The notes under the pieces are model-generated. The model did not search any database, was not told the origin of the DNA, and saw nothing but the letters and a program-made list of their open reading frames with translations. DNA of 64,000 nt from Herbaspirillum huttiense (GTDB lineage Bacteria; Pseudomonadota; Gammaproteobacteria; Burkholderiales; Burkholderiaceae_D), in assembly GCF_004367745.1 (NCBI RefSeq), contig NZ_CP037993.1:2418001-2482000 (forward strand), given 5' to 3'. The translations under genes and the position numbers were made by a program. The stretch's first letter is position 1, and each line of letters begins with the position of its first letter. This document shows, piece by piece, positions 19,068-27,076 of this stretch.

Positions 19068-19955
19068 ATGCTGAGTTATCGCCACGCTTTCCACGCCGGC
19101 AACCACGCCGATGTCCTGAAGCACATGGTGATCATCCAGTTGATGCGCTATCTCGGGCAGAAAGACCCTGCCTACATGGTCATCGACACCCATGCCGGCG
19201 CAGGCGTCTATGCGCTGGATGGAGATTACGCCAGCAAGAACGCCGAATATGAAACCGGCATCGCCAAGCTGTGGGACCGCAAGGACCTGCCGGCGATGGT
19301 GAAGGAATACGTCGATCTGGTCAGGTCGCTCAATCCCAGCGGCAAGATGCGTTACTACCCCGGCTCTCCCTACTGCGCCGAAAAGACCATGCGCGAGCAG
19401 GATCGCCTGCGTCTGTTCGAAATGCACCCCAGCGAAGTGAAGGTGCTGGAAGACAATTTCCGCAAGCTCGAGGCCCACGCCGCCGCCCAGGGCCAGCGCC
19501 CGGCTGCACGCGGCAAGCGGGTGATGGTGTACCGGGGCGATGGTTTCCAGGGACTGAAGGCCTTGCTGCCGCCGCCGTCGCGCCGCGGCCTGGTGCTGAT
19601 CGATCCGCCCTATGAAGACAAGCGCGATTACACCCACGTGGCCCAGGTGCTGGCCGATGCGCTCACGCGTTTCCCGACCGGCACGTATGCGGTGTGGTAT
19701 CCGGTCCTGCAGCGCAACGAATCGCGCCAGCTGCCTGAACGACTCAAGCGCCTGGGGGCCAAGAGCTGGCTCAACGTCACGCTGGCCATCCATGGCCCGG
19801 CGCCCGATGGTTTTGGTCTGCACAACAGCGGCATGTTCATCCTCAATCCGCCCTGGACGCTGGAAGCCCAGTTGAAGGAAGTCATGCCCTACCTGATCGA
19901 GGTGCTGGGTGTGGATGACACCGCGGAGTACGTGCTCGAATCCGGCGAAAACTGA
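19068..19955 (+). CDS. rlmJ: 23S rRNA adenine-2030 N6-methyltransferase RlmJ
   Basis: 295 residues starting MLSYRHAFHAGNHADVLKH, the invariant RlmJ opening. The SAM-binding motif (DTHAGAGVYAL) lies near residue 43 and the catalytic DPPYE motif near 182 (LVLIDPPYE), as in N6-adenine methyltransferases. It methylates A2030 of 23S rRNA. The frame is open upstream to 18963, but that segment covers a -10-like TAAAAT (18967-18972), so 19068 is preferred. It is followed by an EAL-HDOD gene on the same strand after 150 bases, which has its own -10-like element at 20041. Confidence 0.95.
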   Translation: MLSYRHAFHAGNHADVLKHMVIIQLMRYLGQKDPAYMVIDTHAGAGVYALDGDYASKNAEYETGIAKLWDRKDLPAMVKEYVDLVRSLNPSGKMRYYPGSPYCAEKTMREQDRLRLFEMHPSEVKVLEDNFRKLEAHAAAQGQRPAARGKRVMVYRGDGFQGLKALLPPPSRRGLVLIDPPYEDKRDYTHVAQVLADALTRFPTGTYAVWYPVLQRNESRQLPERLKRLGAKSWLNVTLAIHGPAPDGFGLHNSGMFILNPPWTLEAQLKEVMPYLIEVLGVDDTAEYVLESGEN

Positions 19956-20105
19956 ATCGCGTGAATGCGGGTTTGTGAATATTCGTGAGTTTTTTCGTTT
20001 GGAATAGTCGTGATGTCGCTGAAACAATGCCAAATCGGCATACAATAAGCGGATTGCTGTACGTCAAGATTGATCGCAACGCCAGGGGCCCGTAGAAAAA
20101 CAACC

Positions 20106-21464
20106 ATGTCAGACCAGTCCGCCGACCCAACCGCTTCGCCCCTTCCTGCGCACCAGGCCCTGGATTTCTTCCTGGCGCGCCAGCCCATCCTGAGCCGCGA
20201 GCAGGATCTGATCGGCTATGAACTGCTGTTTCGCAGCGCCGCATTCGGTCCGGCCAATGTGAAGGATGATGTCACGGCCACGGCGGCCGTGATTGCCCAT
20301 GCTTCTGAGCTGGGGCTGTCCAACGTGATCGGCAATCTGCACGGCTTCATCAATGTCGATGCCGCCGTGCTGATGAGCGACTTCATCTATTTCCTACCGG
20401 CCGACAAGGTGGTGCTGGAAATCCTGGAAACCGTGCGCGTCACGCCCGAACTGGTGACGCGAGTGCGTGAACTGGTGGCTGCCGGTTACGTATTCGCGCT
20501 GGACGATGTAGTGGCTGAGTCGCAGGAGATCGAAGAGCTGCTGCCGCTGGTGAAGATCATCAAGATCGACGTGATGGAGGTCGATCCCAGCAAGCTGCTC
20601 AAGCTGTCGGTGCATTTCAAGCGGGCGCAAAAGGAATTGCTGGCCGAGAAAGTCGAGAGCCTGCAGGTGTTCAATGACTGCATGACGTTTGGCTTCGATT
20701 ATTTCCAGGGCTATTACTTCGCCAAGCCGATGATCCTCCAGGGCAAGAAGCTGGAAGCCTCGAAGATGATCATCATGCATCTGCTCACGCTCCTGGTGCG
20801 CAATGTCGACAACGCCGAGATCGTGCGTTACATCAAGCGCGACGTGGCCCTGTCGCTCACGTTGCTGCGGCTGGTCAACACGCCCGTCTACGGTTTCCAG
20901 AAGTTCATCGATTCGCTGGGCCAGGCACTGATCGTGCTGGGCCGCCGCCAGCTCAAGCGCTGGCTGCAGATCCTCCTGTTTGCCAATACCGACAAGGATC
21001 GCGCCCATTCCATGTCGCCGCTGATGATTCTGGCGGCCACACGCGGCAAGATGCTGGAACTGATCACGGCCAAGATTCGCCCCGGCCGTCGCAAGATGTC
21101 GGAGATGGCCTTCACGGTCGGCATCATGTCGCTGGTGGATGCACTCTTCGGTATGAGCATGGAAACCGTGCTGCGCCAGATCACCGTCAGTACCGAGATC
21201 CGCGAAGCGCTGCTGCGCCGTACCGGTTTCTACGGCACCGTGCTGCGCCTGGTGGAGTGTACCGAACTGCGCGCGCCCGACCAGGAGGAGATGCAGCGCT
21301 TGCTGGAAGAGCTGCAACTGTCGGCAGACGATTTCTTTGCCGCCGAAAAGCAGGCCTTCGAATGGGGCAACAGCATCGCCAACAACAACATCGGCCAGCA
21401 GGCCACGATGCAGATGTCGCCGCCGCCGGAGGGCTACATCGATGACGACGATGACGATGACTGA
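20106..21464 (+). CDS. EAL-HDOD signalling protein (YuxH type)
   Basis: 452 residues. The N-terminal EAL-like domain (about 18-230) keeps several phosphodiesterase positions: YELLFR for EAL, INVD, LEILE, FALDDV, KID and QGYYFAKP. The loop normally reading DFGTGYSS is altered, so activity is doubtful. A HDOD domain follows (about 235-410, with LLRLVNTPVYGF and ALIVLGRRQLKRW). The protein ends in seven consecutive aspartates. This YuxH layout is known from Gram-positive and proteobacterial signalling proteins; HDOD is a non-catalytic relative of HD domains. The start ATG at 20106 excludes a 12-codon upstream extension. TACAAT at 20041-20046 is a likely -10. Confidence 0.88.
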   Translation: MSDQSADPTASPLPAHQALDFFLARQPILSREQDLIGYELLFRSAAFGPANVKDDVTATAAVIAHASELGLSNVIGNLHGFINVDAAVLMSDFIYFLPADKVVLEILETVRVTPELVTRVRELVAAGYVFALDDVVAESQEIEELLPLVKIIKIDVMEVDPSKLLKLSVHFKRAQKELLAEKVESLQVFNDCMTFGFDYFQGYYFAKPMILQGKKLEASKMIIMHLLTLLVRNVDNAEIVRYIKRDVALSLTLLRLVNTPVYGFQKFIDSLGQALIVLGRRQLKRWLQILLFANTDKDRAHSMSPLMILAATRGKMLELITAKIRPGRRKMSEMAFTVGIMSLVDALFGMSMETVLRQITVSTEIREALLRRTGFYGTVLRLVECTELRAPDQEEMQRLLEELQLSADDFFAAEKQAFEWGNSIANNNIGQQATMQMSPPPEGYIDDDDDDD

Positions 21465-21504
21465 TTGCGCCGGTGCCGCGTGAGCGGGCGTGTCTTCATG
21501 AAGT

Positions 21505-21535
21505 AAGGGCTGCTTTAGCAGCCCTTTTCATTTTT
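21505..21535 (+). terminator. Terminator of the EAL-HDOD gene, probably bidirectional
   Basis: A perfect nine-base-pair stem, AAGGGCTGC (21505-21513) with GCAGCCCTT (21518-21526), has a TTTA loop and the tail TTCATTTTT. The A-rich left side could also stop transcription from the convergent membrane-protein gene. Confidence 0.85.
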
Positions 21536-21553
21536 GAAATCTGCAAGATGAAT

Positions 21554-22168
21554 CTATTTGCTCCGCATGCGGGCCACCAGCCGGCGCAGCAGCCGCAACA
21601 GGCGAGAGGACGGCGCACCCGGGCGGGTGGTAAGGCGCACGGCCAGCTTGCGCTTGAACTCGCCAATGGCCGACTTGACCGCCTTGAGCAGGCGCTGCAC
21701 CTGCTGCCAGCCGGCCGTGGCCTGCAGTTGCGCGGTGAGCCGGGCTTTGATGTCCAGCAATCGGGTGTGATAGCGCTGGAACCAGTCCAGCGACAGCAGG
21801 CTGCGCCGCGTGAGCGCATAGATGCGCGCTACCAGCGCCGTGCCCAGCACCTTGGCCGTGAGCACGATGATCACGCCCAGGGTAGGGTGGCCATGCGCGA
21901 TGGACATCAGCGCCAGAATCTTCACCGGCAAGAGCAGCAGGGTCGGTGCCAGGAAAATCAGCAGCGCCGCGTAGGGCGAGAGCCGTTCCACCCAGCGCTG
22001 CAATTGCACCAGCCAGGGCCATTCGGGGATGCGTGCCAGCACCGCCTGGGTGGCGTCCCACAGCCATTCTTCCAGCATCAGCAGCAGGGCTGCCGTGTAG
22101 AGCAGCGGTGCCAGCAGCCGTCGCCGCCAGCGGGGCGGCCGGCGCGGCGGCAAGGTCGGGTCAGTCAT
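21554..22168 (-). CDS. Conserved hypothetical membrane protein
   Basis: 204 residues that I cannot assign to a named family. An Arg/Pro-rich N-terminus (PPRRPPRWRRRLLAP) precedes a hydrophobic segment at about 20-36. Two more lie near 66-85 (LSPYAALLIFLAPTLLLLP) and 95-115 (PTLGVIIVLTAKVLGTALVA). The C-terminal 80 residues are strongly basic and helical. It follows the methylglyoxal synthase-like gene by seven bases on the same strand, so the two are almost certainly cotranscribed. A role tied to that enzyme is only a guess from position. Confidence 0.75.
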   Translation of the reverse strand: MTDPTLPPRRPPRWRRRLLAPLLYTAALLLMLEEWLWDATQAVLARIPEWPWLVQLQRWVERLSPYAALLIFLAPTLLLLPVKILALMSIAHGHPTLGVIIVLTAKVLGTALVARIYALTRRSLLSLDWFQRYHTRLLDIKARLTAQLQATAGWQQVQRLLKAVKSAIGEFKRKLAVRLTTRPGAPSSRLLRLLRRLVARMRSK

Positions 22169-22175
22169 CCAGCGA

Positions 22176-23105
22176 TCAGACGGCGCGCGCCTTGATGAGC
22201 GAGAGCCAGCGGTCGCCCCACTTCACGTCGCTCATGCAGGAGGCATAACCGGTAACGGTGCGGGCGGCGCGTTCCAGCAGCTGGATGTCGGCCTCGTGCT
22301 GGCGTGCCACGTGCGGGTCTTCCAGGAACAGTACGCGGCGGCACTGGCGTTCCAGGATCAGTTCGGCGATCTGGGCGTCACCGCCCAAGGGGCCCGAGAG
22401 GAAGGGCTTGACCCAGTTGCGGCCAGCTTCGCCTTTCATCTTCACCGCCAGCTGGTTGAGCAGGCCGCCGGTGGTGCCGGTGGCACAGCGGAAGGCAAAT
22501 TGGTCGAGTACCTCGAAATGCTTTTCGGCCAGCTCCAGCATGCGCGTTTTCATGGCGTCGTGGGCGATCAGGGCGATGCCTTCGTCCTTCAGATGGAAAC
22601 GGTCGTCCAGGAAACTATCGGGCGCGGCTCCGTTGGCCAGGGCTTCCAGCTCGAACCACTCCTGGGCACCGGCCAGGGTCGAGAGGAAGGGCTTGCCGTG
22701 GATCACGCACTGGCGCTTCAGGGCCACCGCTTCCGGGAAGGTGGAGGAGGGGTCGACCGGATCGATCAGGTAGATCACCGCATCGAGCGTGCGGGCGGGA
22801 TCCGGGTCGACCGTGCGCGAGACCAGCTTCATCAGGCCACCATGGCGGCCATAGGGAAAGCGCACCAGGTGCTCATAGCCGGGCAGAAGATTCATTTGTC
22901 CGATGGCATCGAGCGTGCGGCCGACCACGATCAGTTCGGGTTGCAGGCTTTCGATGCGATGGCGCGAACCGGTCAGCAGCTGGACCAGGGCGGAATCCGA
23001 AGCGTCCTGATGGGCGCGGTTGGCAATGAGACCGATGCGATAGCGGGGAGCGATGGAAGACATGGGCGCGAGCAGGCGAGTTGGAGAACCTGGCATGGAC
23101 GGCAT
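22176..23105 (-). CDS. Tandem methylglyoxal synthase-like protein
   Basis: 309 residues holding two copies of the methylglyoxal synthase fold. The C-terminal copy (about 177-290) keeps the family signatures IALIAHD (182-183 His-Asp), ATGTTGG (phosphate loop, 208-214), SGPLGGD with the catalytic aspartate at 243, and a histidine near 270. The N-terminal copy (about 23-155) aligns in outline (IGLIAN, VVGRTLDAI, GRHGGL, YLIDPVDP, GKPFLSTLAGA), but its catalytic residues are replaced. E. coli MgsA is a single domain of about 150 residues. The enzyme would turn dihydroxyacetone phosphate into methylglyoxal. The start is uncertain: ATGs at 23096 and 23063 are also possible, none with a good ribosome site. 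Confidence 0.82.
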   Translation of the reverse strand: MPSMPGSPTRLLAPMSSIAPRYRIGLIANRAHQDASDSALVQLLTGSRHRIESLQPELIVVGRTLDAIGQMNLLPGYEHLVRFPYGRHGGLMKLVSRTVDPDPARTLDAVIYLIDPVDPSSTFPEAVALKRQCVIHGKPFLSTLAGAQEWFELEALANGAAPDSFLDDRFHLKDEGIALIAHDAMKTRMLELAEKHFEVLDQFAFRCATGTTGGLLNQLAVKMKGEAGRNWVKPFLSGPLGGDAQIAELILERQCRRVLFLEDPHVARQHEADIQLLERAARTVTGYASCMSDVKWGDRWLSLIKARAV

Positions 23106-23255
23106 GCGCAGGCGCGAGTGCAGATTATCGCCGAGTGCGCCCCAAAGGGCGAGCCCGGCACGGTGCCCCGCGCATTAATCGCCGCAACTGTACCGTTGCA
23201 GGCGCTCGCATGCGGCTACAATAAGCGTCAACCTGCATACCAACCCCACTCCAGC

Positions 23256-23813
23256 ATGAACAAGGCTTTTGTTAAAGAATCCGACGGTGCCGACGACGAT
23301 GATGAAATCGCCTTGCCGGCCATCCCCGCCGGCAGCAAGAACTACATGACCCCGCAGGGGCATCAGCGCATCAAGGATGAACTGCTGCACCTGATCGATG
23401 AAGAGCGTCCGGAAGTGGTGCGCGTGGTGTCTTGGGCCGCCTCCAACGGCGACCGTTCCGAAAACGGCGACTACCTCTACGGCAAGAAGCGCCTGCGCGA
23501 GATCGACCGCCGCATCCGCTTTCTGACCAAGCGGCTGGACAATGCCGAGGTGGTCGATCCTTCCGTGCACCACGGCAGTGACCAGATCTTCTTCGGCGCG
23601 ACCGTGACCTACGAAAACCAGCGCGGCGAAGAGCACACCGTCACCATCGTGGGCATCGATGAACTCGATCCCCTCAAGGGACTGATCAGCTGGATCTCGC
23701 CGGTGGCGCGGGCGCTGACCAAGGCCCGCGAGGGCGATGAAGTGGTGCTGCAGACACCGTCGGGGGTAGAGCAGCTGACCATCCTCGATGTGACTTATCC
23801 GGCACCGCAGTAG
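23256..23813 (+). CDS. greB: Transcription elongation factor GreB
   Basis: 185 residues. After an acidic leader (DGADDDDE, about 11-17) comes the Gre coiled coil: YMTPQGHQRIKDELLHL (about 30-46), then SENGDYLYGKKRLREIDRR (about 69-87), whose Glu/Asp tip residues reach into the polymerase channel. The FKBP-like C-terminal domain follows (FGATVTYENQRGEEHTV). Gre factors make backtracked RNA polymerase cleave its transcript. The SENGDYLYGKKRLREID signature favours GreB over GreA. A -10-like TACAAT is at 23217-23222, 33 bases before the ATG. Confidence 0.93.
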   Translation: MNKAFVKESDGADDDDEIALPAIPAGSKNYMTPQGHQRIKDELLHLIDEERPEVVRVVSWAASNGDRSENGDYLYGKKRLREIDRRIRFLTKRLDNAEVVDPSVHHGSDQIFFGATVTYENQRGEEHTVTIVGIDELDPLKGLISWISPVARALTKAREGDEVVLQTPSGVEQLTILDVTYPAPQ

Positions 23814-23934
23814 CGCTCCTCCTTATCCCTTGTGACGGCGGCCCGGCGTGCAAATTGCATGCGGGCAAGCTGTCGCCGCGTGCGCCGCTCGCCGCGCCCG
23901 GCAAACCGAATTTCAATCCTCCACGAGAACGTTC

Positions 23935-25275
23935 ATGTCCATCGTTTTTGCCAGCCTGAATCACCCGCAGCGCGTCGTCCTGGCCGCCGAGGTGCATTCG
24001 CGCCCCTTCCTGCAGCTCACGCGCTCGGAAACCCTGACGCACCTGGCCGTCTACGTACGCGAAGACGGCAACGGCGGCCGTCATGCCAGCGCCCAGCATG
24101 TGCTGCTGGACGAGCTGTGCGCGCACTTCGGCGTGGTCGCCCCGGGCGGCGAGGCCAAGCACTTCTACCATGACTTCGGCCGCTTCCGCCTGAAGTGGGA
24201 GTGCCATACCGAGTTCGCCACTTACACCTTCGCCCAGGCGCACGAGGAAGATCTCGGCACCGACCACGCCTTTGCCCGCGCGCCGCTGGCGCATATTCCG
24301 CAGCAGTGGCTGCTGGGCTTGAAGGGCAAGCTGATGGTGGCCGCGCACGTGGTGGTCGAGCCGGGCGTTGACGATACAGCCGCGACTGCGCGCCAGATGC
24401 AGCGCATCTTCGAAGGCAAGCTGATGAGTTCCAGCAAGGTCTTGCAAGGGGGCGAGATCTGGACTGATTTCCAGATCCAGTCGGATGGTTTTTCGCGCTT
24501 CGTGGTGCGCGATATCGGCCTGCGCGAATTGCAGGGCGGACGCCTGGCGCAGCGCATTCTTGAAATCGAGACCTATCGCATGATGGCGCTGCTGGGCTTG
24601 CCGCACGCGCAGCAGTCCGGTCCCTTGCTCAACGAGATCGAAGGCGACCTGGCCGCGCTGACCGCAGCCATGGTGCAGTCCGAGCAATCCACCAGCGGCA
24701 CACCGGAAGAGATGGCCGAGGATGAGCGCATCCTGCGCAAGATCACCGGGCTGGCGGCGCGCATCGAAAAGTTGTCGCTGGAGAACAGCTATCGCTTCTC
24801 GGCCTCGCAAGCCTATTTCCGCCTGGTGCAGGCGCGTATCGAAGAATTGCGCGAGCAGCGCATCGAGGGTGTACCGACCATCGGCGAATTCATGGAGCGC
24901 CGCCTGGCCCCCGCCATGAATACCTGCCAGGCCATCGCCCGCCGCCAGGAAGCGCTGGCCGAACGCATTGCCCATACCAACGACCTGTTGCGTACGCGGA
25001 TCGGCATCGTGCAGGAGCGCCAGAACCGCCAGATCCTGGAATCCATGAATGCCCGCGCCGCCCAGCAACTGAAGCTGCAGCAGGCTGTGGAGGGCTTGTC
25101 GGTGGCGGCGATCTCGTATTACGTGATTGGTTTGCTGGGCTATGCCGGCAAGGCGGCCAAGGCGGCGGGCCTGCCCATCAATCCGGACCTGGCCACCGGC
25201 CTGGTCGTGCCGGTGGTGGCGGCCTGCGTTTGGCTGGGCTTGCGCCGCATGCACAAGGATCTGGGCAACCACTGA
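23935..25275 (+). CDS. DUF3422 family protein
   Basis: 446 residues starting MSIVFASLNHPQRVVLAAEVHSR; the HxRP-type motif (EVHSRPF) near the start is typical of DUF3422. The body is mostly soluble and helical, with a long helical region at about 250-395 rich in Glu/Arg/Gln. The C-terminus carries two hydrophobic segments (AISYYVIGLLGYAGK, then GLVVPVVAACVWLGL near 425), so it is likely anchored by its tail. No function is established for the family. It follows greB by 121 bases on the same strand and may be cotranscribed. A hairpin follows at 25292. Confidence 0.85.
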   Translation: MSIVFASLNHPQRVVLAAEVHSRPFLQLTRSETLTHLAVYVREDGNGGRHASAQHVLLDELCAHFGVVAPGGEAKHFYHDFGRFRLKWECHTEFATYTFAQAHEEDLGTDHAFARAPLAHIPQQWLLGLKGKLMVAAHVVVEPGVDDTAATARQMQRIFEGKLMSSSKVLQGGEIWTDFQIQSDGFSRFVVRDIGLRELQGGRLAQRILEIETYRMMALLGLPHAQQSGPLLNEIEGDLAALTAAMVQSEQSTSGTPEEMAEDERILRKITGLAARIEKLSLENSYRFSASQAYFRLVQARIEELREQRIEGVPTIGEFMERRLAPAMNTCQAIARRQEALAERIAHTNDLLRTRIGIVQERQNRQILESMNARAAQQLKLQQAVEGLSVAAISYYVIGLLGYAGKAAKAAGLPINPDLATGLVVPVVAACVWLGLRRMHKDLGNH

Positions 25276-25291
25276 AGGGGGCTCAAAAGCC

Positions 25292-25325
25292 AACGGGGCG
25301 CACCGCTTTGGCGGCGCGCCCCGTT
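25292..25325. terminator. Hairpin between DUF3422 and azoR (convergent ends)
   Basis: A 10-base-pair outer stem, AACGGGGCGC (25292-25301) with GCGCCCCGTT (25316-25325), encloses an inner stem CCGC/GCGG (25303-25306 with 25311-25314). No T run follows on either strand, so it is a probable but not textbook terminator shared by the two converging genes. Confidence 0.5.
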
Positions 25326-25348
25326 GCAGGGTGTTGCGACGGTGAGAA

Positions 25349-25957
25349 TCAGACGGTGGCGTTGATCTTGGCTTCAGCGCCGGCTACAGCGGCCTTGGCG
25401 GCTTCTTCACCCATGGACACGCCTTCGGCGACCACCAGTTCCACATCGGTGATGCCGATGAAGCCCAGTGCGCTCTTGAGGTACTTGCCCTGGAAGTCCA
25501 GCGCTTCCATCGGACCTTCGGAATACTTGCCGCCGCGCGAGAGGATGATGACGGCCTTCTTGCCCTTGACCAGGCCGACCGGGCCGGTTTCGGTGTAGCT
25601 GAAGGTGCGGCCGGCGCGGAAGACATGATCGATCCAGGCCTTCAGGGTCGACGGCGGGGCGAAGTTGTACATCGGCACGCCGATGACGATGGTGTCGGCG
25701 GCCAGCAGTTCGTCCACCAGGGCGTCGGATTGCTTGATCACTTCAGCCTGTTCGGCGCTGCGCGCGTCGGCCGGGGTGAAATAGGCACCCAGCATCGATT
25801 CGCTCAGGTGCGGCAGGGCGTTGGCGGCCAGGTCACGGTGCACCACCTTGGCGCCGGGGTTCTTGGCTTGCCATTGCTGGGCGAAGGAAGCGGTCAGCTG
25901 ACGGGAGATGGAACCGCCGCTGCGGGCGCTGGAGTCGATATGCAGAAGAGTGCTCAT
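25349..25957 (-). CDS. azoR: FMN-dependent NADH-azoreductase AzoR
   Basis: 202 residues of flavodoxin-like fold. It starts MSTLLHIDSSARSGGSISRQL, the FMN phosphate-binding loop of AzoR, and carries VIGVPMYNFAPPSTLKAWIDH near residue 93-113 and the IILSRGGKYSEG loop near 140. The enzyme reduces quinones and azo dyes with NADH and may protect against quinone stress. AAAGGACA precedes the ATG. A LysR gene is transcribed divergently 143 bases away and is the likely regulator. Confidence 0.93.
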   Translation of the reverse strand: MSTLLHIDSSARSGGSISRQLTASFAQQWQAKNPGAKVVHRDLAANALPHLSESMLGAYFTPADARSAEQAEVIKQSDALVDELLAADTIVIGVPMYNFAPPSTLKAWIDHVFRAGRTFSYTETGPVGLVKGKKAVIILSRGGKYSEGPMEALDFQGKYLKSALGFIGITDVELVVAEGVSMGEEAAKAAVAGAEAKINATV

Positions 25958-26100
25958 GGTGTGTCCTTTCGTTGTTCGGTGGGCAAGGCCTTCGGTGAAC
26001 GCCTTTGCATCGGGGTCAACGATACCCAGTTTTCATTTCTTCCAATAGATGCGAGAATCGCATTTCACTGATCCACTTTTGGTGGGAATCGAACATCGCC

Positions 26101-27069
26101 ATGCTAGACCTCAATGACATCTGGCTTTTCGTCCATGTAGTGCGGGCCGGCAGCTTCGCCGCCGCCGGGCGCAAGCTGTCCATGCCGCCCAATACCATCA
26201 GCCGCCGTTTGCAGGCGCTGGAAGCGGCCATGGGGGTGCGGCTGCTGCAACGCTCCACGCGCCAGCTCAACATGACGGCCGCGGGGCGGGAATTCTTCGA
26301 GCGCTGCGCGCCGGGCCTGGAAGACATCGAACACGCCAGCGCCAGTCTCACCCAAAGCCAGGGGGAGCCGTCCGGCAGCCTGCGCGTGGCTGCCCCGGTG
26401 GACTTCTTCGACAATTTCTCCATCGAGTGGATGCATGAGTTCATGCATCTCTATCCCAAGGTGCAACTGGAATTCGTGCTCAATGACGGGCGCGCCGACC
26501 TGATCGCCGAGGGTATCGACCTGGCCTTCCGGGGCGGCGTGCTGCCCGACTCCAGCCTGGTGGCCAGGAAGCTGGTGCAGAGCCATATGGCCCTTATCGC
26601 CAGTCCGCGCTACCTGGAGCGCGCAGGCACGCCGCAGGCCCTGGCCGACCTGGTGGGCCATGCCTGCCTGGCGACGTCGCAGGCACCCCAGCATACGGTG
26701 TGGAAACTGGAAGGGCCGCACGGTCCGGAAAACGTGCGGGTGGTACCGCGCCTGTGCATCAACACCGCCCAAGGGCAGTTGCGTGCGGCGCGGGCAGGAT
26801 TGGGCATTGCGCTGCTGCCGACCATGCTGGCCTCTGAAGACCTGCGCAATGGCAGCCTGATCAACATCCTCCCGGATTACCAGCGCGACACCATGGGCTT
26901 CTATGCCGTGTACGTACACCGGCGGCAATTGCCCAGTGCGGTCAGTGCGCTCATCGAATTCTTCGCCGACAAGCTGGAGCGCGGCATTGCCGACAAAGGC
27001 GCACAGGCCTGCCAGGAGCATCTGAAACGGGAGGCCGCTGTGCAACCGCTACCGCAGAAAGCGGCCTGA
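26101..27069 (+). CDS. LysR-family regulator, probably of azoR
   Basis: 322 residues starting MLDLNDIWLFVHVVRAGSF. The HTH (LSMPPNTISRRLQALEAAMG, about 23-42) is followed by the substrate-binding-like domain with AGLGIALLPTMLA near 235. The frame extends 32 codons upstream to 26005, but the conserved LysR start lies at 26101. It is of the CrgA/DsdC-like group that often controls quinone or aromatic responses. It is divergent from azoR, so control of azoR is inferred from position. Confidence 0.9.
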   Translation: MLDLNDIWLFVHVVRAGSFAAAGRKLSMPPNTISRRLQALEAAMGVRLLQRSTRQLNMTAAGREFFERCAPGLEDIEHASASLTQSQGEPSGSLRVAAPVDFFDNFSIEWMHEFMHLYPKVQLEFVLNDGRADLIAEGIDLAFRGGVLPDSSLVARKLVQSHMALIASPRYLERAGTPQALADLVGHACLATSQAPQHTVWKLEGPHGPENVRVVPRLCINTAQGQLRAARAGLGIALLPTMLASEDLRNGSLINILPDYQRDTMGFYAVYVHRRQLPSAVSALIEFFADKLERGIADKGAQACQEHLKREAAVQPLPQKAA

Positions 27070-27076
27070 GTCCGTC

